Below, piece after piece: positions 17,080 through 25,776 of a DNA stretch of 64,000 nucleotides. The stretch comes from Microbulbifer sp. ALW1 (GTDB lineage: Bacteria > Pseudomonadota > Gammaproteobacteria > Pseudomonadales > Cellvibrionaceae). The position numbers and the translations under genes are program-made. How positions within the stretch are numbered: position 1 is the stretch's first letter; each line of letters begins with the position of its first letter. The notes under the pieces were generated by a model that was given only the letters and a program-made list of their open reading frames with translations, was not told the origin of the DNA and made no database searches. The DNA is taken from assembly GCF_009903625.1 (NCBI RefSeq), contig NZ_CP047569.1, forward strand, positions 516,001 through 580,000, written 5' to 3'.

Positions 17080-18545
17080 TCCTGGCCCGCCTTGCGCACA
17101 TCCAGGCGGCGGATGAATTCCTGAAGAATCAGTCGGTAGAGCTCTTTGCCCAGGTACTGATCCTCAACGCCGCTGTCGATGGACGGGTTGTCATTCACCT
17201 CGATCACATAACCTTTGCCCGCGGATTCCTTCACATCCACCCCGTAGAAACCACGGCCGATGGGCTTGGTCGCCTTGAGTGCCGCCTGCAGTACCGGCTT
17301 GGGTACTTCAAAGGTCGGCAGGGTGCTGAAGCCGCCACTCACGGTTTTTTTGCTGCCGTGGTTATAGATCTGCCAGTGGTTTTTCGCCATGTAATAGCGG
17401 CAGGCATACAAAGGTTTGTTGTCCAGCACACCGATGCGCCAGTCGAATTCCGTGTACAGGAACTCCTGGGCCAGTAGCAGGCTGGATTCCGCAAACAGTT
17501 CGTCCAGCTTGGTATGCAGCTCCTCTTCCGAGTGCACCTTCACCACACCGCGGGAAAAAGAACCGTCGGGGATTTTCACTACCATCGGCAGCCCCAGCTC
17601 CGCCAGTGCGGACTTGAGACTCTCTTCATCGCCGCGGCGCAGAATACAGGTGCGCGGTGCCGGTACCTTGTTGTTGCTGAACAGGTCCGCCAGATAGATC
17701 TTGTTGGTACAGCGCAGAATACTGGTGGGGTCGTCCAGTACCACCAGCCCTTCCGCCTCGGCTTTCTTGGCGAAACGATAGGTGTGGTGGTCAATCGCCG
17801 TGGTCTCGCGGATAAACAGCGCGTCGAATTCCGACAGGCGCATGTAGTCCCCGGGGCCAATCAGCTCTACCGACAGACCCAGTTCGCGCCCGGCACTGAC
17901 GAATTTCTTGATCGCGGCGCCATCGGACGGCGGCAGCTTTTCCTCCGGATTCACTAGAATCGCCAGGTCGTAGCGGGTGTTGCTGGGCTTCTTGTGCTGG
18001 CGCCACACCTTGTTACTGAAATTATCCAGCGCCTCGGCGAACTCGGTCTCCTCCGCCTCATTCAGGTCGCGGTGGGAACAGATCTTCAGCTCGACGATTT
18101 CCCACTGGGGATTCGCCTGCAGATGGATCTCCAGTACCGGACAGGCAAAGCGGTCGAACAGCGCGCGCGCCAGCGGCTGCAGCGCAGGATCCGCACAGCG
18201 GCCGAAATAAGACTTCACCACCCGCTCGGAACCCTCTGCCGGCAACGGCAGCTTGGCCAGCGCCGGAATCGCCTGGGACAACTGCAGTTTGTACAGCTGC
18301 GGCAGAGCCAGGTCATTCAGGGTGCGCACACTCGGCAACACATTGTGGCTGCGCGCCTCCGCCAGCAGTGAGCAGTAATAGCCCTCACTGCGGTAGTCGT
18401 AACTGGCACAGAGGTTGATCACCCGCACCCGCTGCTGCTGGCGCGCCGGCAGGGCCAGGTAGTCGGCAAAGGTAATTACCCGCTCGCTGGGGTAGTAGGG
18501 AGCCCAGTCGTCGGGCTCGTCGATCACAATCAGGACCTGGGACAT
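17076..18545 (-). CDS. RimK-like ATP-grasp ligase with RLAN N-terminal domain
   Basis: 489 residues. The N-terminal ~170 residues (VLIVIDEPDDWAPYYPSERVITFADYLALP..., LCASYDYRSEGYYCSLLAEARSHNVLPS) match the RLAN domain; residues ~215-475 are an ATP-grasp fold (MVVKIPDGSFSRGVVKV, LAQEFLYTEFDWRIGVLDNKPLYACRYYM, YVIEVNDNPSIDSG). ATP-grasp RimK relatives form amide bonds, often adding Glu. Comparative work on RLAN-RimK proteins predicts a peptide-modifying system that also uses an acetyltransferase and a papain-like peptidase. Exactly such a fusion is encoded at 36944, on the far side of the alginate locus. Confidence 0.85.
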   Translation of the reverse strand: MSQVLIVIDEPDDWAPYYPSERVITFADYLALPARQQQRVRVINLCASYDYRSEGYYCSLLAEARSHNVLPSVRTLNDLALPQLYKLQLSQAIPALAKLPLPAEGSERVVKSYFGRCADPALQPLARALFDRFACPVLEIHLQANPQWEIVELKICSHRDLNEAEETEFAEALDNFSNKVWRQHKKPSNTRYDLAILVNPEEKLPPSDGAAIKKFVSAGRELGLSVELIGPGDYMRLSEFDALFIRETTAIDHHTYRFAKKAEAEGLVVLDDPTSILRCTNKIYLADLFSNNKVPAPRTCILRRGDEESLKSALAELGLPMVVKIPDGSFSRGVVKVHSEEELHTKLDELFAESSLLLAQEFLYTEFDWRIGVLDNKPLYACRYYMAKNHWQIYNHGSKKTVSGGFSTLPTFEVPKPVLQAALKATKPIGRGFYGVDVKESAGKGYVIEVNDNPSIDSGVEDQYLGKELYRLILQEFIRRLDVRKAGQD

Positions 18546-18937
18546 GTATAGATGAAGCGCCTCGGTGGTTTGCCGGGTGGCAATGAAGGGAAGAATGAGA
18601 CTGAAACTATGGGTGTATGGGCGGTCAGGATTTGCCCGCCGAATAGGCGAAAGATAGAAGAAATCTGTCCCGCTGACTAATACTATTTTTGCCTATTTCC
18701 GAATCTCTGTAGGCCCCGCGGCGCAAGGGCTGCAGCCAAGTCACGCTCAGCTACGCCGCGCCATCTGGAGGCCCCTGCCAAGCCGCCTGGGGACGTCCCT
18801 CCGGGTAGCCATTACCCCCAGCTATCACCATCAGCCATCATACCAATGACCATTGCCTGTAAGACCAATTATGTTAGACTCGAAAGCGAGTATTCGGGCC
18901 TGCCTGGGCCCGCCAGAAATACCGGTAGAAGACTCTT
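18546..18937. other. 392-bp intergenic region before fadR
   Basis: Contains the RimK-like promoter side on the left and the regulator promoter on the right, with a candidate operator at 18858. The middle part (18700-18840) is GC-rich with imperfect short inverted repeats and no coding frame I would defend. Confidence 0.5.
18858..18869 (-). promoter_or_regulatory. Candidate FadR-family operator before fadR
   Basis: Minus-strand ATTGGTCTTACA (plus TGTAAGACCAAT) fits the TGGT-N3-ACA form of FadR-subfamily sites and lies ~70 bases upstream of the regulator start. The same ATTGGTCTTAC recurs at 31575, before the second TonB receptor. Autoregulation is suggested. Confidence 0.5.
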
Positions 18938-19714
18938 ATGAAGACCGAATTTGTAGGAAACGGCCGCCGCATTTATCAGCAGGTGGTCGAGAAGATGCTG
19001 ACCCTGTTGGACAGTGGCGAATACCCTCCCGGGGTGCGCCTGCCTTCCGAGCGCGAATTGTCGGAAATGTTTGATGTCAGCCGCCCCAGCATTCGCGAAG
19101 CAATCATTGCGCTGGAAGTGATGGGCCGGGTGGCAGTGCGCACCGGCTCCGGGGTTTACGTGATCGAACCGGTAAACTCCTTTGCCGACAGCAAGGATTT
19201 CAGTCCGTTTGAACTGACCGAAGCACGGGTTTTGATCGAGGGAGAGCTGGCGGCGCTGGCGGCGACCATGATCACCGAAGAACAGCTGGAAGATCTGCGC
19301 CTGGCCTACCGGGACATGGTGCGCGAAAACGAGGAGGGAAACCTCACATCGGAACGCGCTGACCGCAAGTTTCACGAAGTCATTTCCCGGGCCACCAACA
19401 ACCGGGTACTGATGAGCACTATCGATAAGCTGTGGGATATCCAGGAGCACTCGCCGGATATCCAGACGGTACACAAGAATGTGTGCAAGAAAGATGGGCA
19501 AAAACGCCTGGCGGAACACAAAGCTATTTTGCAGGCGCTCGAAAGTCACGATCCAATCGCTGCACGCAAAGCCATGCGCATGCATTTCAGCCGCTCGCTG
19601 AATGCACTGCACGATGCCTCCGAGGCAAAAGCGGTGGAAGTGGTGCGCCGGGAAGTTTCCGAACGCCGCAAACGTTTTTCCATCGACCGACTGGGCGAAT
19701 CTTCCGGTTTCTGA
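18938..19714 (+). CDS. FadR-subfamily GntR regulator of alginate use
   Basis: 258 residues. N-terminal winged helix (YQQVVEKMLTLLDSGEYPPGVRLPSERELSEMFDVSRPSIREAI) and a C-terminal FCD all-helical effector domain (~95-225) with metal-site His residues (FHEVISRATNNR, EHKAILQALESHD, MRMHFSRSL). FCD regulators of uronate pathways are usually repressors released by KDG-type intermediates; the ligand here is inferred. It stands at the edge of the alginate locus with its own terminator. Confidence 0.88.
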   Translation: MKTEFVGNGRRIYQQVVEKMLTLLDSGEYPPGVRLPSERELSEMFDVSRPSIREAIIALEVMGRVAVRTGSGVYVIEPVNSFADSKDFSPFELTEARVLIEGELAALAATMITEEQLEDLRLAYRDMVRENEEGNLTSERADRKFHEVISRATNNRVLMSTIDKLWDIQEHSPDIQTVHKNVCKKDGQKRLAEHKAILQALESHDPIAARKAMRMHFSRSLNALHDASEAKAVEVVRREVSERRKRFSIDRLGESSGF

Positions 19715-19744
19715 TTGCCCAAGCAGGACATACAAGCTGGACAT

Positions 19745-19781
19745 AAAGGCCATATGACGGAAAGGTTATATGGCCTTTTTT
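19745..19781 (+). terminator. Intrinsic terminator after fadR
   Basis: AAAGGCCATAT/ATATGGCCTTT, an 11-bp perfect stem with T6, 30 bases past the fadR stop. Confidence 0.9.
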
Positions 19782-19815
19782 ATTGCCCGATTGGTTCACG
19801 GCAAATTTCACGCAT

Positions 19816-19838
19816 AAAAAAGCCCACACAAGGTGGGC
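19816..19838 (-). terminator. Intrinsic terminator after TonB receptor 1
   Basis: GCCCAC/GTGGGC stem, loop ACAAG; T6 follows on the minus strand. It lies ~150 bases beyond the receptor stop. Confidence 0.8.
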
Positions 19839-19989
19839 AAATCGTGTCCGACAGGCGGCACCTGTTCGGATGGAGAAGAGACAATCAATCAAACAAACCG
19901 AAGAACCTGCTCCACCTTCCGAAGATTGGCGTTGCAGGCTCGCCCTTGCCCGGGGCACAAAGCCCCGGGTATCGAGCTCTGGATAGCGC

Positions 19990-22900
19990 TTAGAACTTGG
20001 CTTTCAAGCCGAGGAATACACGCGGTCCATAGCTATTCAACTCACCCAGATTGTCGCGGGTGAAGAAGTACTGCTTCTTCGGCTCATCAAACAGGTTGAT
20101 GGCCTCGAGGCTCAGCTTCACGTTATCGGTGAGCTGGTAGGATGCCTTCGCTTCCCAAACACCAGTATCACCCACATAGCGCAGGCGAGTGCCGTCAGAA
20201 GTGTACGGCTGGAAGTATTCGCTGCGGTACTTGTAGATCAGGCTCGTGTCGAGGTCACCGATCTGGTAGTACAGCTGACCGGAGAATACATGCTCAGAGA
20301 AACCCGGCAGGTTGCCAGGTGCGACGATACCGATGTTTTCGGAAACCACCTCACCTGCATCATTCAGCACTACGGAATCGCCATAAAGGCTGTCTTCGAA
20401 CTCGAAGTCAGAGTCGGCAAAGTTGTAGCTCGCTTTCATACCCAGACCGCTCAGGTAGCCAGGCAGGTAGGAAAAGCGGTGGGTAGCGGTCATTTCGAAA
20501 CCGGTCAGTGCACTGGTGTCATCATCGGTGCGAGTGATGTTGAAATCAGCCGGGATAGTTTGACCATCCACCTCGAAGAATTCCGTAATCTGCGCAGTTT
20601 CAAAACCGCCCTGGAAGCGCTTGTGGTAAATACCGAAGGCCAACATGGTGTCGTCGTTCGGGAACCATTCAACCGCAGTATCGAAGTTCCAGGACGTCAG
20701 CGGCTTCATGTTCGGGTTGCCGTCACCGTTCACACCGTCCAGCAAGTCGGCAATATCCACGATATCGTCGGAACCGTTGGTGTCGAAAGTGCGTCGGTAA
20801 CCCAGGTCGGATGGGTCAGGACGTGACAGACCGCGGAAGATCGCACCGCGAAGCTGTACATCCTCGGTAATTTCGGCAACCAGGTTGAAACTCGGCAGTA
20901 GTTCGGTGTAATCGCCACCGGCGGTTACACGTTCCAGATCAGCACCTTCCACTTCTTCCATGGCATAGGTGCCATCATCGTTGGTGATGATGGTGTAAGG
21001 CGTGCGATAACCAACAGACTCCACTTCCGTCTGTACCAAACGCACACCAAAGTTTCCGTGTACCGGGGTACCGGCCAATGCACTGTCAAAGTCAGCCATC
21101 ACATAAGCGGCTGTGGTGGTCTCGGTTACATCGGTCAGGTTCGCACTTTTCTGCTCCAGTTCCGGATAAGCAAAGCCTTCACCCATATATGAGAGCAGCA
21201 TGTCCGCAACACAAGCCGTGTCGAAGGTTGCCCACTCATTGGTGCGACCAATTACATTGCCGTTTTCATCTACCGTGGTGACCAGGCTGCCGGTGCTCTC
21301 GGCATTCATGAAATCGCTTTCCGGGAAGGCGATGGCACAGGCTTCGTTCATTGCCGCAATCGCGGCCGCGCCCTCTTCCGATCCACGGCTAACGCTGAAC
21401 TCGTCACGCGCAGAACCCAGGTCCACATATTCCAGTTCAGAAAAGCGCAGGCCGCCTTTCACGCCGGTAATAAAGCTGCCATTAACATTCAGATCGAAAT
21501 CCGTGCGGAAAGCTTCACTGGTATTGCGGCGATCCACATCGTTATCGATACGAATACGATAAGCATCGGAGAAGAGCGTGTGATCGGTGACATCAAAACC
21601 GGTCACGGTGTACTGGCGGATTTCTGAATCCATGTCCCAGCTGACCATGGGACGGTAAGAGGAATCTTCGCCGTAAATATCGTCGTTGTCAGACTGGGTG
21701 CGCAACAGTATCTGCTTTTCTTCCCGCGTGGTTTCAGAGAAGGAGTAATCTGCAGACACCGTCAGGTTATCGGTAAACGCGTAGGACACGTTCAGGCCGT
21801 AACCCAGGTAGTCTTCCAAACGGGAATAGGTTTCGCTATTCGACTCGATGGCTGTCTCGCCCGCCCATTCCAAAATGGTACCGGTATCCGAAACCACCAG
21901 ACTTTCCGCCGTAACCCCCGGGGTTACCCGCTTCATGTTGGCAAAGTTCAGATCGTGGCGCTGCTCGGACTGCAGTCGCTCAGACTGCTGCAGGTCGAAA
22001 TTGATATCGGTTTTATCATTAGGCTGGAACTGGAAGGCAACAAATACCGCCTCGCGCTCGTCGGCAGTATCGTTCTGGCGATAACCGTTGGAGCTGGGGG
22101 CAAATGCATAAGGCGTACCGTTGCTCACCGCTTTGCCAGTCTCCGGATCAACGGAGGTGTTGTAGCCCTGGTTGCTGGAGCCACCAATCTGGTCTTCACA
22201 GTCACCAGAAGAACCGCGGTAAAAACCTTCGGTCGTGTTGTTGGGATCATTCAGGCAGGCGAACAGGGAAGTGCCGCTCGGACTGGATGAGCGCATTTCG
22301 GATTCGGGCTGGGAAATGTCACTTTTCTCGTAGCCGAGGGACATACCGAATGCCATGCCGTTGTCGAATTCGAACTGGTCGACATAGCTCGCGGTTCCGC
22401 GGAAACCAATATCGCCCGCCATCGGATCCTCGATATCCGCCTGGTTCGGGTTGATATTGGCCTTGGTATCAATCTGGATACGCTGCTCGCCGTACTCCAG
22501 CGGCTTCAGGGTTTCCAGTGCAATCAGGCCCGCTACACCACCTTCGATCAGACTGGCGTCCTGGGTCTTGTAGATTGCAATTTTATTCATCAGCTCCGAC
22601 GGGAACTGAGAGAAGTTAACCGAACGGTCACCACTACCATTGGTCGCCGCGCGGCCGTTGAATGTTGTCGCGCTCAGGTAGGGACCCATACCACGGATGG
22701 AGATTTCGGTAGCACCACCGTTTTCACGGTGAGAGGAAGCGCCGGTAACGGACTCCAGGGCTTCACCGATGGACAGAGCTGGCAGATCACCGATTTCATT
22801 CGCCGACATGCCGTCGACAATGGTGGTGGAGCTGCGCTTGATATCGATGGTGCTCTGGATGGTGGCGCGGGTACCGGTTACCACAACTTCTTCCAGCGCC

Positions 22901-23019
22901 TGGTCGGATACTGCCGTAGCCGCTTCCTGCGCCTGAACAGCACCTACATAACCAACATAAGTCACTGCAGCAATTGCGCTTACCAGAAGCGACTTCTTAA
23001 ACGTTTTCTCATTCGCCAT
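19990..23019 (-). CDS. TonB-dependent receptor 1 of the alginate locus
   Basis: 1009 residues from ATG 23019, which gives a normal signal peptide (MANEKTFKKSLLVSAIAAV...GAVQAQ) and has GAGAG upstream. ATG 23052 with GGGGGT upstream is an alternative adding 11 residues. After the signal come the TonB-box-like LEEVVVTGTR, the plug domain (DLPALSIGEALESVTGAS, ISIRGMGPYLS) and a 22-strand barrel ending YGPRVFLGLKAKF with terminal Phe. It belongs to the large Caulobacter/Xanthomonas-type receptors that import oligosaccharides. Transcribed divergently from the PL6-PL17 operon. Confidence 0.9.
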   Translation of the reverse strand: MANEKTFKKSLLVSAIAAVTYVGYVGAVQAQEAATAVSDQALEEVVVTGTRATIQSTIDIKRSSTTIVDGMSANEIGDLPALSIGEALESVTGASSHRENGGATEISIRGMGPYLSATTFNGRAATNGSGDRSVNFSQFPSELMNKIAIYKTQDASLIEGGVAGLIALETLKPLEYGEQRIQIDTKANINPNQADIEDPMAGDIGFRGTASYVDQFEFDNGMAFGMSLGYEKSDISQPESEMRSSSPSGTSLFACLNDPNNTTEGFYRGSSGDCEDQIGGSSNQGYNTSVDPETGKAVSNGTPYAFAPSSNGYRQNDTADEREAVFVAFQFQPNDKTDINFDLQQSERLQSEQRHDLNFANMKRVTPGVTAESLVVSDTGTILEWAGETAIESNSETYSRLEDYLGYGLNVSYAFTDNLTVSADYSFSETTREEKQILLRTQSDNDDIYGEDSSYRPMVSWDMDSEIRQYTVTGFDVTDHTLFSDAYRIRIDNDVDRRNTSEAFRTDFDLNVNGSFITGVKGGLRFSELEYVDLGSARDEFSVSRGSEEGAAAIAAMNEACAIAFPESDFMNAESTGSLVTTVDENGNVIGRTNEWATFDTACVADMLLSYMGEGFAYPELEQKSANLTDVTETTTAAYVMADFDSALAGTPVHGNFGVRLVQTEVESVGYRTPYTIITNDDGTYAMEEVEGADLERVTAGGDYTELLPSFNLVAEITEDVQLRGAIFRGLSRPDPSDLGYRRTFDTNGSDDIVDIADLLDGVNGDGNPNMKPLTSWNFDTAVEWFPNDDTMLAFGIYHKRFQGGFETAQITEFFEVDGQTIPADFNITRTDDDTSALTGFEMTATHRFSYLPGYLSGLGMKASYNFADSDFEFEDSLYGDSVVLNDAGEVVSENIGIVAPGNLPGFSEHVFSGQLYYQIGDLDTSLIYKYRSEYFQPYTSDGTRLRYVGDTGVWEAKASYQLTDNVKLSLEAINLFDEPKKQYFFTRDNLGELNSYGPRVFLGLKAKF

Positions 23020-23225
23020 TACATCTCTCGCGTCTTTATTATTATCACGCATGATTACCCCCAAGGATGTCTGCGCTAGTTGATAGTAACAAGGGCGCCC
23101 CATGTTGGCGCCTTCTTCATCGCTCATCTCGCGGTTTTTTGTTGTCAGCCTTTTGACCAGTGACAACCGATTTGGCCGGCCGCCCGCGATCTGGCCCACA
23201 CAAACTCTCACCCGCCCACAGGCCA

Positions 23226-23379
23226 GTCAACCAATTTCCATAAAAACTTCACATTTTGGACTGACCCCTGTTCGCTTTTTATGCGATTTATGGAAATATT
23301 TTGCAGAACGCACCAATAGGGCACAAAAAACCCAAGGCAACTGGTTAACCCGATTGGTTGACAATTATTTTTGACCAAT
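23226..23379. promoter_or_regulatory. Candidate operator cluster, TonB receptor 1 / PL6 divergent promoter
   Basis: The 469-bp gap between the divergent genes holds three ATTGGT sites: minus strand 23226-23235 (ATTGGTTGAC), plus 23353-23362 (ATTGGTTGAC), minus 23371-23379 (ATTGGTCAA), plus TGGTTAACCC at 23342. The sites at 23353 and 23371 face each other. This is the best place for the FadR-family protein to control both arms of the locus. Confidence 0.5.
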
Positions 23380-23488
23380 TTAGTCTGGCCCAATAATAAC
23401 GCGACGACCCTACCGAGTGCCCCGAGTTGGTGCAGATGAGAAGGTCGCGCTCGCAATACCGAACCCCAGAAAAACAACGCAGGTGATC

Positions 23489-25759
23489 ATGAGAGCTTCA
23501 GGAATCAAACCATTGCTGGCCGCCACACTACTTACCTGCGGACAGGCGTCCCTGTTCTGTGTCCAGGCTTCCGCCGCGGAATTCCTGGTGCACAACCAGC
23601 AGGAGTACGCGAAGGTTGCCAAGAAACTTGAAGCTGGCGACAGCGTGCGACTGGCGAATGGCGTCTGGAAAGATTTTGAAATTTTGTTCACCGGAAACGG
23701 TGAAAAAGGAAACCCGATTACGCTAACTGCGGAAGAGAAAGGCAAAGTAATCCTGAGCGGTCAGTCCAACCTGCGCCTGGCAGGGGATCACCTGGTGGTT
23801 TCCGGACTGGTGTTTAAACACGGTCACACCCCGAGCAGTGAAGTCATCTCTTTCCGTCGCAATAAGGATCACCTCGCCAATCATTCCCGAGTGACGGAAG
23901 TCGTCATTGAAGACTTCAGCAAGCCTGAGCGCATGGAATCCGATTACTGGGTTGGGATTTACGGTAAGAACAACCGCTTCGACCACAGTCACCTCGCCGG
24001 TAAAAGCAACAAAGGCGTGACCATGGCGGTGCGACTGGACAGTGAACAAAGCCAGGAAAACCGCCACCGTATCGACCACAACTATTTCGGCCCGCGCCCG
24101 GTGCTCGGTTCCAATGGCGGTGAAACCCTGCGCATCGGCACCAGCCACTATTCACTGACCGACTCCATGACCCTGGTCGAAAACAATTTCTTTGACCGCT
24201 GTGACGGCGAGGTGGAAATCATCTCCGTCAAATCCGGCAAGAATATTCTGCGCAACAACACCTTTTATGAGTCCCGCGGCACCCTGACCATGCGTCACGG
24301 CAACGGTAACCTGATAGAAGGCAACATATTCCTGGGCAACGGCGTGGACCACACCGGCGGTATCCGTGTCATCAATGCGGATCAGGTAATTCGCAACAAC
24401 TATCTCGAAGGTCTCACAGGCTATCGGTTTGGGAGCGGGTTCACCGTGATGAACGGTGTTCCCAACTCTCCCATCAACCGCTACCACCAGGTAGTGAACG
24501 CCAAGATAGAGCACAACAGTTTCATTAATGTGGAGCATATTTACCTGGCGGCAGGTAGTGACCAGGAACGCAGCGCGGTTCCGAAGGATTCGACGATTTC
24601 CGACAATATTTTCTATACCAACAATGGGAAATCGCCATTTTCGGTATTCGACGATATCTCCGGCATTACCTTTGCCAACAATGTTTCCAACGGTTTTGTG
24701 GATGAAAACATCCACGGCGGGATCAACAAAGGCGTCGGCAAATTGCAGCGCGCCAAGAACGGCCTCCTCTATCCGATCGATAGCGCGGCTGCGAGCAAAG
24801 GCGCGAGTAAAGACCTGACCGTCACCACTAAAGAAATGACCGGTGTCTCCTGGTACCCAAAGTCCGAGCCGGTTACGCCCTTTGATAGCGGTAAAACAAT
24901 CCGCGTATACCCCGGCGAAGATGCCCTGTTCAATGCCATCGCTGGCGCCGCAGATGGCGATACACTGATGCTGGAAAATGGCACTTACAACGCGCGCAAG
25001 CGTCTGGATGTGACCAAAACGTTGACCATCAAGGCGAAAAACCCTGGCAAAGCGACCATCACCAGCGAGCGTCCGGTGATGTTCGAAATCCAGGACGGCG
25101 GCAGCCTGTCACTGGATGGCCTGGTGATCTCCGGTGCCAGCAGCCCGGACAATGCGGGCAATACCCTGATCCGTACTGCGGTATGGGGCATGCTGAAGAA
25201 CTACCGTTTTTCCATGAGCAACAGCCGCGTGGAAAATCTGGATATCAATCACTCCTATCACTTCTTTGACTCCGGGCATCGCGCCTTTGCCGATCGCATC
25301 AGCCTGAGCAACAACCTCTTTAAAAATATCACCGGCGACCTGCTCAAGCTCAATAAAGAGCAGGACGACCTGGGAATTTACAACGCAGAATATGTAGCCG
25401 TGACCGGCAATACCTTTGATCAGGTCCAGGGCGCCCTGGTCGATCTGTACCGGGGCGGTACCGATGAAAGCACCTTCGGTCCACACATCGACTTCAGCAA
25501 AAACGTCGTCATTGATTCCGGTAATGGAAAGCGCAACAAAGCGCAGGCGCTGATCAAACTGCATGGCACCCAGGTAGCGGATATTCAGGATAACCGCATG
25601 CAAAACAGTGCCGGTATTGTGGTGGAACACACTGTGGGCGAACCGGTAACGCGCATTGCCAATAACCAGTTCTTCAAGGCGCCCCTGCCGGAGGTGACCG
25701 AACTCGTGGCAGAGGGACCACACACCGCCGTCCTCGCCAATAACGAAGTCACGAATTGA
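23489..25759 (+). CDS. PL6 family alginate lyase (chondroitinase-B fold)
   Basis: 756 residues from the ATG with AGGTG upstream and a signal peptide ending near VQASAAEF (~31). Two parallel beta-helix domains, as in full-length PL6 enzymes such as AlyGC: an N-terminal catalytic domain (to ~430) and a second (~470-740). The catalytic Lys and Arg are K248 (EVEIISVKSGKN) and R269 (TLTMRHGNGN), with the same 21-residue spacing as AlyGC; upstream Glu residues can bind calcium. It cleaves alginate by beta-elimination in the envelope or outside. PL17 follows after 17 bases. Confidence 0.92.
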   Translation: MRASGIKPLLAATLLTCGQASLFCVQASAAEFLVHNQQEYAKVAKKLEAGDSVRLANGVWKDFEILFTGNGEKGNPITLTAEEKGKVILSGQSNLRLAGDHLVVSGLVFKHGHTPSSEVISFRRNKDHLANHSRVTEVVIEDFSKPERMESDYWVGIYGKNNRFDHSHLAGKSNKGVTMAVRLDSEQSQENRHRIDHNYFGPRPVLGSNGGETLRIGTSHYSLTDSMTLVENNFFDRCDGEVEIISVKSGKNILRNNTFYESRGTLTMRHGNGNLIEGNIFLGNGVDHTGGIRVINADQVIRNNYLEGLTGYRFGSGFTVMNGVPNSPINRYHQVVNAKIEHNSFINVEHIYLAAGSDQERSAVPKDSTISDNIFYTNNGKSPFSVFDDISGITFANNVSNGFVDENIHGGINKGVGKLQRAKNGLLYPIDSAAASKGASKDLTVTTKEMTGVSWYPKSEPVTPFDSGKTIRVYPGEDALFNAIAGAADGDTLMLENGTYNARKRLDVTKTLTIKAKNPGKATITSERPVMFEIQDGGSLSLDGLVISGASSPDNAGNTLIRTAVWGMLKNYRFSMSNSRVENLDINHSYHFFDSGHRAFADRISLSNNLFKNITGDLLKLNKEQDDLGIYNAEYVAVTGNTFDQVQGALVDLYRGGTDESTFGPHIDFSKNVVIDSGNGKRNKAQALIKLHGTQVADIQDNRMQNSAGIVVEHTVGEPVTRIANNQFFKAPLPEVTELVAEGPHTAVLANNEVTN

Positions 25760-25776
25760 TCAGTAGAAGCACGCTC

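Noticed and set aside
18700..18840. GC-rich stretch before fadR as a third copy of the structured element
   Set aside because: It lacks the GGA loops, the boundary bases and a continuous outer helix; only scattered short inverted repeats are present.
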